DNA of 64,000 bases from Onchidella celtica. Its lineage: Eukaryota > Mollusca > Gastropoda > Systellommatophora > Onchidiidae. The notes below the pieces were generated by a model. It was not told the DNA's origin. It was given only the letters and a program-made list of their open reading frames with translations, and did no database searches. Below, in pieces: positions 32,756-43,184 of the stretch (position 1 is the first letter of the stretch; each line of letters begins with the position of its first letter). A program made the translations under genes and the position numbers. The DNA lies in contig OZ007575.1 of the NCBI GenBank assembly GCA_963931925.1, positions 29,537,252 through 29,601,251 on the forward strand, read 5' to 3'.

Positions 32756-33809
32756 GGTAGTCCAAACTGCCCCGCTGAAGGGGCGAAATCCTGTTTTGGC
32801 ATAATTTTAGGCCAGCATTACAAGGATACTACAGCTGTAACTGTGTAAGTTTATGTATAACGGCCTGTATCCTACATCAAAATAAAGTTCCAAGTCTTTC
32901 TCTGTCAAAGTATATTATCTTTTGTATTGTTTAACGTGTGTAGCCATGTGTTTTTATTGCTTGAACAAGACACAGTCTTGCCATTTTCACCATGAGCCGC
33001 ACATGATACCGATTTGACCCCCTCATAACTTGATAACAACGAACCACGGCGCGTCGTGCTGATGTAGCGCACGTTTGAAAATAACTGACACAGAAAGCCA
33101 GATAAATGAGGTTTAATTCAATGTATTTTTCATCCTGTTTTGAGTTGAAATTCCTTTAAAAATTGTTTGTTGAAAAGTTTGTTGATCGAGAAACTGGCGG
33201 AAACATTAATAGATCAAGATCAAAATTACACGCAAATCAGTCTTTGTATTTTCAGGGTGTGCCAAAATTAGACTTATGGCATGTTTCGCAAAGCGCCGAC
33301 TGTTTTTATAGACCCACTCAATACTTAATTTCGTCACCTATTACTGACACTCAGTGCTAAGTCAATGGCGACGCGGTTGACCTAATTTTCAATTAAAAAA
33401 ACAACAAAAACATTATTTTGTCTCCCTTGTAAGAGTTCACACAAAATTGACATCGGATGACGTTTGATGATTAAAAAAAAGTAAAATGAGATGCTTGTAC
33501 TATATTTGTACCCCTCGAAAAAAAATGAGCGTAATGTACACCCCCTTGACTTGGAAACAGATAATTTTTAATGCTGTGACTCAGTAATTGAAACAGTCAT
33601 TTTATGGGCGGTCAAAGTTGGGACTATTGTGCAATTTGCAAAAGGTAGCAAATTCGAGGTGTTTTTTCACTTTTGAAAATGCCATAACTTTCCAACCCCT
33701 TATGCCAGAATGACAAATTTGGTATCAAAATTCTTAGAAAAGCAAGCTCCATCAGATTAGACAATAGCTGTCGAGTTGTGATAAAAAGTAAAAATCAGTT
33801 TGGACTACC
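32756..33809. mobile_element. TA-flanked TIR element (Tc1/mariner-like MITE?)
   Basis: Left ggtagtccaaactg (32756-32769) and right cagtttggactacc (33796-33809) are perfect 14-bp inverted repeats. They are flanked by TA on each side (32754-32755, 33810-33811). The element spans 1054 bp and contains copy 2 of the 131-bp repeat. No transposase was recognised; the TIR is short, so the outline needs other copies to confirm. Confidence 0.55.
33194..33324 (+). repeat. 131-bp perfect direct repeat, copy 2
   Basis: Second copy of 30800-30930. It lies inside the TA-flanked TIR element 32756-33809. Confidence 0.9.
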
Positions 33810-33844
33810 TACTTTGAAGAACGCTTATTAATATTATAAGGTAT

Positions 33845-33965
33845 ATCTGTAGGCCGCCCTTATCCATCAACATTATCGACGGATACTGCCCAGGTTTATC
33901 AGTCAACATTATCGGCGGATACATGGGTTTATCCGGCAACACTATCGGCACTATTGACTGATGAC
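33845..33965. repeat. Three tandem ~37-bp degenerate units
   Basis: Recurring ttatcc(a/g)tcaaca(t/c)tatcg(a/g)c(g)gata with differing linkers. It could be a decayed minisatellite or the end of a MITE; ttatccgccggtatcgac at 34544 is related. Confidence 0.5.
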
Positions 33966-33979
33966 AAACAACAACAAAC

Positions 33980-34145
33980 AAACAAGCAAACTGGATTTAT
34001 TCCTAATGTTATTGGATTAAAAAAAATTACCAAACACATTGATTACTGGTAAAAAGACTTTTATAAGAAAAGGAAGAAAAAAAAACCTACCCTGCTGAGA
34101 ATCGAACCACTGTAGCCTACCCCCGATTGACAGGTAGAATCTATA
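33980..34145 (-). repeat. tRNA-derived SINE, first of two adjacent copies
   Basis: The minus strand contains gtggttcgattctcagcagg, with a perfect B box. The tail side shares aactggat(t/c)t and aaaaagactt with the next copy. Confidence 0.7.
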
Positions 34146-34310
34146 CAAAAAAACTGGATCTCTTCCGTTATTGTTCTTGGATTTAAAAAAAAAGAAAAGA
34201 TTGATGCCTAATAAAAAGACTTGTCAAAAAAAAAACCTGCCATGCTGAGATTCTAACCACTGCCACTTGACTGACGGACAGAGATGCTAACAACTACGCT
34301 ACTGAGAACT
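34146..34310 (-). repeat. tRNA-derived SINE, second adjacent copy
   Basis: The minus strand has tagcgtagttgttagc (A-box-like) and gtggttagaatctcagcatg (B-box-like). Similar in layout and length to the copy at 33980, so the pair is tandem or dimeric. Confidence 0.7.
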
Positions 34311-35376
34311 CTGACTACGTGTGAGAAACGTCTTACTAAATAAGCATGACCAAACCAAGAAACCCATATCAACGGATTAGACCTGAACCTTCATGTATCC
34401 ATTAAATCAATAAAATTCCAAGTCTCTCCAATTTCAATATAGTTCAACACTCGCCCAATATGAACGTTGATCGCGCCGGGATGTACGCTCGTACGGAGAA
34501 AGGGTTCAAATCAGGGGAGATGACTTGCAAATACAATTTTATCCGCCGGTATCGACGAATAAACACTTCGATATCTATATATATATAGGCCCCTGCACAG
34601 GTATCCATGGCATTACAGTTTTAATATTTAATTTGGTTTAACTCCTTAAGTTGATCTCTAGTTGCAGATGTGAATTGAGTTCCTGTCCAGACCACCCAGT
34701 CAAGACAGGCCTACCCAAAACTATCCCTGACCCTGCCCTTTGGCTTTGGTACATTCCAGTTGAAAGGTTTAGGAAAAGGTTTGGGTGGGCTAAGGCAAAA
34801 GGTCAGTTAGGAATAGGTTTAAGGTTTATAGACTGGGTGATCCTGATGTTGCTTACTAGTAATTGTTTGTCAATTAGTACATTCATGTCTTTAATTTTTG
34901 CTCAAACTCTAGCAGTTTCTTAGGAAAAACTGCGCTAAATCAGCACAACATGAAATGTCAAACTGATTATGATTCGCAGTTTATGAATTGTGTTGGTAAC
35001 AACTCAACTTTGGGGGTTTAACGATAAGGACAAAATTAGGATAGGTTTAAGTATTTTGACTGGTTGGGATGTAAATTAGTAGGAAACTCTTTCCATTTGC
35101 TTCACCTTGTGAGTGGCTTGCACGTGTCTTGTTGTCACTACACAAGCATGCTATATCATGCTTCATGCATTTTTTCTTCTTGCAAAGTAAATGACATATT
35201 ATCTATTCCATATTCCTTTAAGTTTGTTTCTTTATTGTTGTTTTCAGCTGCAGTCTTTATTGTATGCAATCCCTTTGCTTATTATAATGCACTGTGCACC
35301 CAGTTAACTGTTGTCTTGAAATGGCAACAATCTGCGCACAGGGCAGTTTCTTTCAAAAGTGAAAAGAGGAGTATTG
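34311..35376. other. No gene supported
   Basis: Non-coding stretch to the left TIR of the next transposon. Short open frames show no known motif. A (ta)n run is at about 34573-34585. Confidence 0.5.
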
Positions 35377-35654
35377 TATCGTTAGCGACGTGATTCAACC
35401 GCCCAAGTGTGCGGAGTCAAATTTTACAGAAGCAAAAAAAAAAACTGTTTCATTTCTATGTGCCAATACTTGTGAGTTCAAAACTCAGATATGTAACATT
35501 AGAAGATATGGGAATATAGTATTTCATTCGTTACATTTTTAAAGTACTGCACATATGGGCGTTGAAATCTACTTTAATCGACGTGATTCAAAGCCCAGGT
35601 GACGGTGTGGTGCTGGGGGTTTTGAATCATGTCGATCAAAGCTACTGGGCATAC

Positions 35655-35812
35655 ACCAAAGTCAAAATTGGGCAAAAAGAAAAGGTTGTATGTTGCAAAG
35701 CCCCGCGTGAGAAATAAAACCCAAACAATACAAAGCAAACTAACGAGAAGACAGAAAATACACAAATTTTCGGCTTTCGCCTTTGTCAAGTGAAAAAAAA
35801 CGAACAATAAAA
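35655..35812 (-). repeat. Dispersed repeat R1, inverted copy inside the transposon
   Basis: Inverted match to 4878-5045. A weaker relative, cccaaaaaagaaaattgtg and following bases, lies at about 38710-38765 just outside the right TIR. Confidence 0.75.
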
Positions 35813-36375
35813 GACTTCAACAGGAACGAAGTGAAACAGTTTACTTAAGCTGCGAGTTCTTGCTTCGTTAGCAGCACCAAAGCACGTCCGTCCGCCAAAA
35901 GCATGGAAGCACGAAGGATGTGATAGCGCCCGCCATTTAAGATTAAATATTAATAAAACAATCGCTCCATTCTTTTTTGCATCATTTATTCACTCACCCA
36001 TTCATTTGAAAAACATGCAATTATTGTGAGCAAGTAAGAGATTAACAATTTACTCAATTTTTGTACACTTTAAAGGTTTATTGTATTCAAAAGAAAATTT
36101 AGAACTGGAACATGAAAATAATAATTATACATTCTTGCCAACTCTCCACTTCTTTAAGAGTCAATATTATAATGTATGATCTTGGATAATTGATTTCTTC
36201 TACTTCTAGTGTCTAAGATTATCAAAGAAAGGATGATGGTCTTTAGGAATAACACCTAAAGTTCCCACAGGTGTGTATATTTTGACTGCTGGATTTTTAG
36301 GCGATCTGAATAGAGTGGTGTTGGTGCTTCTGGAGTAGCACTGTTTTGTCCTTGTAGAAAGGGTTAAGGAGCCTA

Positions 36376-38045
36376 TTCATCGTCAATCTTCATTTTGTAT
36401 TGGATGACTTTGTCTGAGGTGTAACGAAGGCAACGAATGTCGGTAACAACAGGGTCTCCTTTGCCATGGCCAAGTCTAATACTTTTATACTGCCCAGTCT
36501 TGGAAAATCCATAAAAAGGGAATGGTCCAGAAGGCGAACATGGAATGGGGATGGGTTTTGCTTCCACTTTTTGAAAATGTTCACACATAGTCTATGGGCA
36601 CATAGATACAGGTGTTTTCCAGAGACCTTTCAGTCGAACTGTGTGTGCTGCCCAGCTCCATTTGGATGTGTCCTTTTTCTTCAAGGTATTTAATATGTTC
36701 AATGATTTTGTTTTTTCTAGCACAAAAGTTACTGATTGCGTTAGAGAAGGTTATCATTCCGGTTCTGGCAAGTACAGCCATCGCTGGTATAATAAACTTG
36801 TAGTTCAGTAGTTGTCAACATTTTCCTCCAAGAAGTTTACAACACAAGATGAAAATTCATTGGCAGTCAGTGCTCTTCTCCTCTGTGCCAAAAGTAGCAC
36901 TTAACATCTTTGGTGGCCAAATTGTAAATGGTAAAGTTATGCACAATCAGTTTGGTCTTGTAATAAATGCTGATGCTTTCAGAGCCGGGGCCTGCAGAAC
37001 TGCTTGTAAGTCCATGCATATTGTACATACTCTTGTCCCATCAATAGAATTTTGCGCAAGCTTCTTATCTGATTCCTTCTCTTGGACTTGTCTTGCCCGA
37101 GCTTTCGATTTGATGTACTTTCCCCAAACTTCATCACACAAATTTCCTTCCTTGTGAAACACACAGATCTCATTGAACTTTGCGAGGCACATACAGTGAC
37201 AGATTACTCTTATGAAAAAGTTCCTTGAACGTTATTAGACAGAGTGCATTCCGATTTTCCTCTTCACATTCACATTTAGTTCCCCATACTCCCTATAAAT
37301 CTCTGCTAGACTTTGAAAGTGGGATTCTTGATACAGTTTACCTGTGTCCTGCCTACAATAGTGTGAAGGCATCTTGTTTAGTTTCTCGAAGAATTCATTC
37401 TGAAGAAAGAGTTTGTCATCATCTGCTCTTTTATAGTATGATGATCGTGGAGCTCTGGTCTCCAAATCCTGAGAAATTTCTTTAACACAGCTTCGAATGA
37501 ATCACCGTGTAAGTGCAGTGGTATTCAAAACCATTGCATTGCACACAGGGAGAACGTCACCAGATATCCGTTTCACTGAAAAGTCCAAAGCCTACTTGGG
37601 GAATCTGCAGACACTCCTGCGTTTCACTGGAATTTGATAAGTCCGTTGACGAAAGCCCTTTTTAGCTTCATCTGTTAGGGTCCATATTCATGATATTGTA
37701 GTCAAAAATTGCTACTCTGTCCTCATGGGTGAATTCTTGACATTTCATTGCCTGGGATTTACATGAGCAAGGCGCTTTCATATCACGAGCTGGTATCTCC
37801 TTTCCCCGTGGGGAAATGTAGGGATCAAGGAGATAAAAGCTCCTTGGTAGGGATAAATCTTCTGACGATGTTCTTTTGTTTTGCTTCCACTCTTTTGGGC
37901 CCAGTATTTGGCGCTTTGGTGTTTTGTGGATTGTTTCTTCTTCCGCTGTTACGTTTCCATGAAAGACAGTGGGTGCTGCTTCTTGTTGTTCAGAATGAGC
38001 AGTGGCATCTTTAATTTCAATCGGTTCATCAGCAGAATGAGCTTT
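36376..38045 (-). pseudogene. Transposase-like gene, broken, inside the TIR transposon
   Basis: Minus-strand blocks in order from the N-terminal side: KRQILGPKEWKQNKR (near 37890); EIPARDMKAPCSCKSQAMKC with a cysteine cluster and QEFTHEDRVAIFDYNIMNMD (37680-37800); CTICMDLQAVLQAPALKASA (36970-37040); MAVLARTGMITFSNAISNF with KNKIIEHIKYLEEKGH (36650-36780); and a C-terminus with GKGDPVVTDIRCLRYTSDKV and IQYKMKIDDE (36376-36470). The order and spacing match a large invertebrate protein family present in many copies per genome, usually annotated only as uncharacterised. Several frameshifts and stops separate the blocks. The catalytic residues cannot be assigned from this copy alone. Confidence 0.6.
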
Positions 38046-38685
38046 AGAACTTTAAAGAATGATAATATGTATACACCAAGATGTGCATTATTTATACTTA
38101 AGTAAGAAAGAACATTCTCGATGAGTATTCCAAATTGAAAACCTAATTGACTAATGGGTATTTCGGAAACGAAACGGGGCCAGCCTTAACCTTCAATCGT
38201 CCAAGCAGACTTTTCTGTTTAATTAGTCAGTAGCCTTTGCAGCACGGCGGCATTAACATCTTTGATCTTTTCGCCTGGCTCAGTCTCAGCCGCATCTATG
38301 TGATGATAAATTACGCAAAATGCCGAGACAAAATTTTGCCGTCATTGGTACTTTGATGCTATTGTCTAGTCCCGTTCCATAGGCCTACAGGCGATAGTCA
38401 AGCAGTCGGCTCCGCCCATGCACCGGGTAGACTGCTCTTTTATCGCCGATTTGACGTGATTCAATCGCCCACCCGTCATGGGCAGCTTACCTGGCGCCTA
38501 AGCGGTTGAATCACGACATTCGGAAGTCCTGTATATAGGTGAATGATTTACTTAAAAATTAAGTCTTTCCAACATTCCTGCGAACTCAAGCTTTTAACCC
38601 AATGTGTAGTGAAATTTGTACTATTTGTTAAAAAGTAAATTTCAAAAATTGTGTCGCTTGGGCGGTTGAATCACGTCGCCAACGA

Positions 38686-40269
38686 TATGTCATGTGGTGC
38701 GTGGAAAAGTATGGCCCAAAAAAGAAAATTGTGTACTGCTAAGCCCCTGTTGGAAACAAACAATAAGAACTGTTATAGTAAATAAAAAAGAATCAGAAAT
38801 TTAATTTTCAAGATAACTGTTCTCTATCTTTCTCTCTCCCCCCGCCCCCTATTTTGACACCGTTTCAAAATCTGCTGTATGTCAGATAAAAATGCGGCAT
38901 GAAAAAGGTAGGGCTCGGCTTTGATAAATATGTATACGTATACCCACAATTTCATTTGTCCAGGTCGCACTACATTATTCTTAAGGAATTTATGTGAAAA
39001 ATGTATGTTTGTAAGTTTTGTGGTTATCTTGGAGTTCTGGCATGTAGCTGTATAGAGATATCGAAGTGCTTATTCGCAGATCTTATTCGCAAATGGGGGT
39101 TTCTTGCATTTGTGATGACTACTAATACATGTACTATGGGTACTATGGAAGGGTCGCTTCAGCCTATCGGGGTCTACGGTGGCGCTACGACTAGCATCTG
39201 CAGTTAGTCGGAAATTGTATGGTCAGACCGTCTTGGGTTCAGTACCACGCGATTTTATTTTATTTTGTTTACAAACCTAATAGGCCTACTGCTCATTATT
39301 AGCAATTGCGTTTTTTTAAAAAGGATTTTGCAAAATTGACGGTGTGGGGAAAATGGTCAATGACGGGCGAGAATTCCTCAGTCATAATCAAATAATCAGT
39401 GATTACCCTTCGAGTATTAATTCTAGAATTACAACGCCTTTCAGATCGAGCACAACTCCCAAGTACAGTTAGTCAGTTCAGCATTCTAGTCTACCTCGCT
39501 ATTTGCGTTTGTTATAGTCCAACACCCCTCACCGAAAAGCATCTTTATAGGGACCTACGCCTTATGGTCCATAATCAGTGATTAACAAAGACGAAGAAGA
39601 CTTGACTATACCCAGAATCTAGCTTGTGCATAGCCTGTATTGGTCGAAGCGACCCCGCAGGCAGCTGAATGGCGGGGAAATAATAGGATTATAATAATCA
39701 AAGTTTGACATGATTTTACCTTTGCATGTTTTTCACGAGGGAGTGTCTATTCTGGCCTCTAGGTTAGTAGGCAGAGGCCTGACTAGAATAACGGTGGGGT
39801 GTTTGTTTATTCGGGCCTCTAGGTAGATATGACTGTGATCAAAATCAGTCGAAAGTATCAAGAACATAACATCAATTCACTTGACAGGTCGATCGAACCT
39901 ATACCGCAACGGCAGATAGCCTATAACTTCTCCGAGATCGCGGCACATTGTTGTGTCACGGGGATGCCACTTAAGCGCTTTCCGACATTTATTGTTAATG
40001 AGTCCTTTTCGAGAAACTTTATGAGATGGTAGAATAACAAAATGGCTATGGATGTGGCAATGAAAACTTGCCGTTCAAATTATATTTTAAAAATGGATGA
40101 AAATGTGCGTTTGTAAGTCCGTTGCGGCGTTAGTATGAATGGATGGTATTTTCAGATTAGTTTAGCTTGTAAATTGCTGCATCCCTGTCCTGTTGACAAG
40201 AAGAGTCCGCGCGGCATGTGTCATACCTGTGTTCAGGAGATCGAAAGTCTTGTCAGTGTTGACCGTGTG
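38686..40269. other. No gene supported
   Basis: Non-coding stretch. Around 39180-39245 there is a weak tRNA-like segment (gggttcagtacc as a poor B box). Around 39745-39830 ggcctctaggtag-type motifs occur twice. Nothing firmer. Confidence 0.4.
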
Positions 40270-42634
40270 AAATGGCATGCAGTGTTCCTGAACATAAGAG
40301 CTTAATTGATTCACGGAATTATAATTACTCTATGAAGCTTGAAGCAAATAGAAAAGGGAGGCCTAGGCTACACCAAGATTTCTCTTTCTTGGTAAGAGAC
40401 AGTGTAGATTTCAGGAACAGTATGAGAGGGGATGGTTGTGCGGATGCCTCAACAGAAGGGCGTTTTTCTATTTTCCATGCGTCCATTTTTTTTCAGTGTG
40501 GGGGAAAAACGAATGGACAACAACCGGTGTTAAAGATTTGGGTAATTTAACAAACAGAATAAGGAAACATGAACTGAGCAGTGATCATGTCTCAGCCGTG
40601 GTGACCTATATTATACACTTCCTGGCCCAGTAAAGAAAAAGAAACGAAGCAGTCGATGAAGGCGCTCGGCGTAGCAGGGAGCGCTTTAATGCAGATGTGA
40701 GCAAAAAACCGTGAGGTGCTCGCTCATCATTATAGTCTAGAGGCAGCACTTTCCTTAATGAACCAAGGTCTTGGCTTCCGTGGCCATACCTACGGAAAGC
40801 CAAATGATAACATTTAACAACGGGAATTTCATTGAACTTTTGGTAAAGTTTTCAAATTGGGGGTGCTGGAAATAAAAAAAGGACACCAAGCTTTGCATGA
40901 CAACAGGGCGGTGTTTACAGGTCTCAGCTCTGACATTCAGAATTACATCATTGAAAGTATTTACTCTTTCACTCTGGAAGTTTTAAAGACGCATCAAAGA
41001 AGCACAGTTCATATCAATCACCATATTATGGCTGATGAGACAACAAATGTATCCAATGCAGCTCAGCTTGCCTTGAGTGTAAGATGTTCACAAAGGAAAC
41101 ATGTATGAACACCTGCTTGATATCATTCATAGATGTGTCAGAAGACAGAGTGCTGCTCATCTCTCTGAAGTAATACTTAAAAGTCTTCAAGATGTTGGTG
41201 TTACTGCTGACAAAATAGTCATTGGACAGTCATATGATGGAGCCGCCAGCGGGAGCCATAAAGAATCTATGGAATACTGCCTATTTTTCTCACTGCTTTG
41301 CCCACAAATGGGCACTTGTCGTAAGAAAAGCGTGTTATAGTATAGTGCCAATGGGAAGATTTTTTGTTGCAGCTCAAAATCTGTGTAACTTCCTTATGTC
41401 TTCTCCAAAAACGTGCTATTCTCTTGACTAGAGTTTTACCTGGCGCTTGCCCTACCCATTGGCTGTCAAGGGGGAAATCCATTTCTGATCTGTCTTGGAG
41501 ACCAAATACACGGAAATATAGCAGTTCTGAGCAAAGTTTCAGAGGATACAACATACGACAACTGCACCAGAGCTGAGGCTAAGGCTCATTTAGGATGCAT
41601 GCAGAATGTTGAATTTCTGTTTTATTTGAAAGCATTCAAAACTGAAAAGAATATTCAGCCTTTCGGACCGCGTAACAATTATGTTACGGAGGAAGAACAT
41701 CGACCCAGTTACTGAGTTAGTGTCAGATCTAAAATTGATGACTATAAAGTTAATTTGGCGTCACTGAGGACCGATGATGCCTTCAGAGAATTGTGGAAAG
41801 AAACTATAGAATCACTGTCAGAATATCCGACTACACGATCGAGCGCGTTTTGCTAGCATACGTAGTACTTTAGACAGTGGCTACACCATCAGCGGAGGGG
41901 ATGAGGTAACAAGGTACAAAGGTACTCTTTGGGAAATAGTTCACATCCTGAGCAGTGAGCTAGGCGATCGTTTTGGTGACATTCAGAACTTTCAGTGGGT
42001 GCAGTTGGTCCATCCAGAAAACTTATCCAAAGTTAATGAACTAATCAAGAGTCTTGAGAGGATGTATCCATTTACCGTAACTGACAAAGAGTTTCTGCAA
42101 TGCCAGCTTGAGGTTTTCTTCTCAGACAGTGCCATAAGGTTGGCACTTAACAGCGCAAGTGATATGGCAACTCTGTTATCTCAAATGCACTCTAGGGACT
42201 TACTGTTTGCCCTGCCGATGGTTTCAACAGTTTTGACTCTTGTAATGACATTGTCCTTAACGAGTGTGGACTGCGAGCAAACATATAGCGTCTTACACCG
42301 AGTGAAAAACTACGATCCAACATGAACATGGGTCAAGAAAGACTGAACACATCATGATATTAGCAGTTGAGAGTGTAATGGTCAAAACACTGGATGTATC
42401 AGAAGACATCAATGATGCATTTGCCACCAAGAAGGAGAGAAGGATTAATTTGATAAATAAACAGTGAATATAGTAAGTCAATTTCAGTCATTTGCAATGC
42501 CTAGCACCTGTTTCATTGTTTTAGTCACATGTATGCATTTCTATGTGAATGTGATGTAGCGAGACATCCTAATATAAGGATCTTACTAGCTTAAATTCTG
42601 ATTACCCTCTGCAGAGGGCTGCGCTTCGCCCCTG
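40270..42634 (+). mobile_element. hAT DNA transposon, decayed
   Basis: The coding remnant (see the transposase entry) is followed at 42607-42634 by a palindromic segment ending gggctgcgcttcgcccctg. Reverse-complemented this reads caggggcgaagcgcagccc, a good hAT-type terminus. I could not find the matching left end, so the left boundary is set at the start of the coding remnant. Confidence 0.65.
40272..42466 (+). pseudogene. hAT transposase (TTF-zinc-finger / ZMYM1-like), broken
   Basis: Domains in order: a TTF-type zinc-finger region, RRAFFYFPCVHFFSVWGKNE with KHELSSDHVS (40436-40620); a segment like TTGIFIELLVKFSNWG (about 40815-40860); the RNase-H-fold start HHIMADETTNVSNAAQLALSV (41012-41085) with the first catalytic D; VIGQSYDGAASGSHK (41217-41260) with the second; THWLSRGKSISDLSW (about 41455-41500); and the C-terminal dimerisation region TLVMTLSLTSVDCEQTYSVL with KNYDPT (42235-42325), continuing in another frame as MGQERLNT. 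Usual hAT length is kept but at least four frameshifts or stops occur, so it is dead. It is not the host ZMYM1 gene: no introns, and a terminal repeat is present. Confidence 0.85.
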
Positions 42635-43079
42635 ATCAATGTTACTAAACACTAGTCTGCTCCAGATTACGTTATGCCTGTTCATTTTATTTATTCCTGT
42701 TTGAACATTGAACGGGGCAGTTGCTAATTAGAAATAAAAATGTAAATCAAATTTTAAACATTTGTAAATGATTTCTTTTAGTCCTTGTGAACTGGATAGC
42801 TCATCTCTCTCTCTCTGCGGTAACTTAGATCTGTTCTGTATCTACTGAAAATATATTTTGGGGTCTTTTGCTTCAGCTATTTGTCATGTTTTGTTTTATT
42901 ACACTTTTTTTTGTTTGCATGAAAGTTTAGTTCATTTTTATTTGCTCTGTCTGACTTTCTCTGTGATTTCACACCTGAGAAAATTGGCCAATAATTCATC
43001 TAAAAAAAAAAAATATGAAAAAACCCTAGTCATAATTTTATACTCTTGAGCAAAGCAACGATGATCAGTGGGGGGAAAA
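42635..43079. other. No gene seen
   Basis: Non-coding AT-rich stretch with a (ct)n patch near 42806-42816 and an A-run near 43002-43013. Confidence 0.5.
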
Positions 43080-43160
43080 AGCAGGAAAAAAAAAAGTCAG
43101 ATCTTGCGGAGATTGGAACCCCCCTCACCAACTTGGCAGGCGAATTTACTTAGCATGCCA
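43080..43160 (-). repeat. SINE fragment (minus strand)
   Basis: The minus strand reads tcgcctgccaagttgg and ggggttccaatctccgcaag, matching the SINE scraps at 7495 and 9050. Confidence 0.55.
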
Positions 43161-43184
43161 ATAGAAAAAGTAGGGTTTCTCTAA

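Larger units (their letters stand above)
35379..38685 (-). mobile_element. DNA transposon with 29-bp TIRs, subterminal palindromes and decayed transposase
   Basis: Termini are 29-bp inverted repeats with one mismatch: left starts tcgttagcgacgtgattcaa (35379-35407), right is its inverse (38657-38685). TA flanks both ends (35377-35378, 38686-38687). Inside each end lies a second inverted pair based on gacgtgattcaa: 35578-35635 and about 38451-38516. The minus strand holds fragments of one long protein (38045 down to 36376) that I recognise as a multi-copy, transposase-like family but cannot place in a named superfamily (a Sola-like identity is only a guess). Element length 3307 bp. An intact copy elsewhere is plausible. 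Confidence 0.75.

Noticed and set aside
39175-39265. tRNA or SINE-like segment
   Set aside because: Only a poor B-box-like match; no A box or related copies seen.
40272-42466. Host ZMYM1-like gene
   Set aside because: Multiple frame breaks, no introns and a hAT-type terminus favour a dead transposon.
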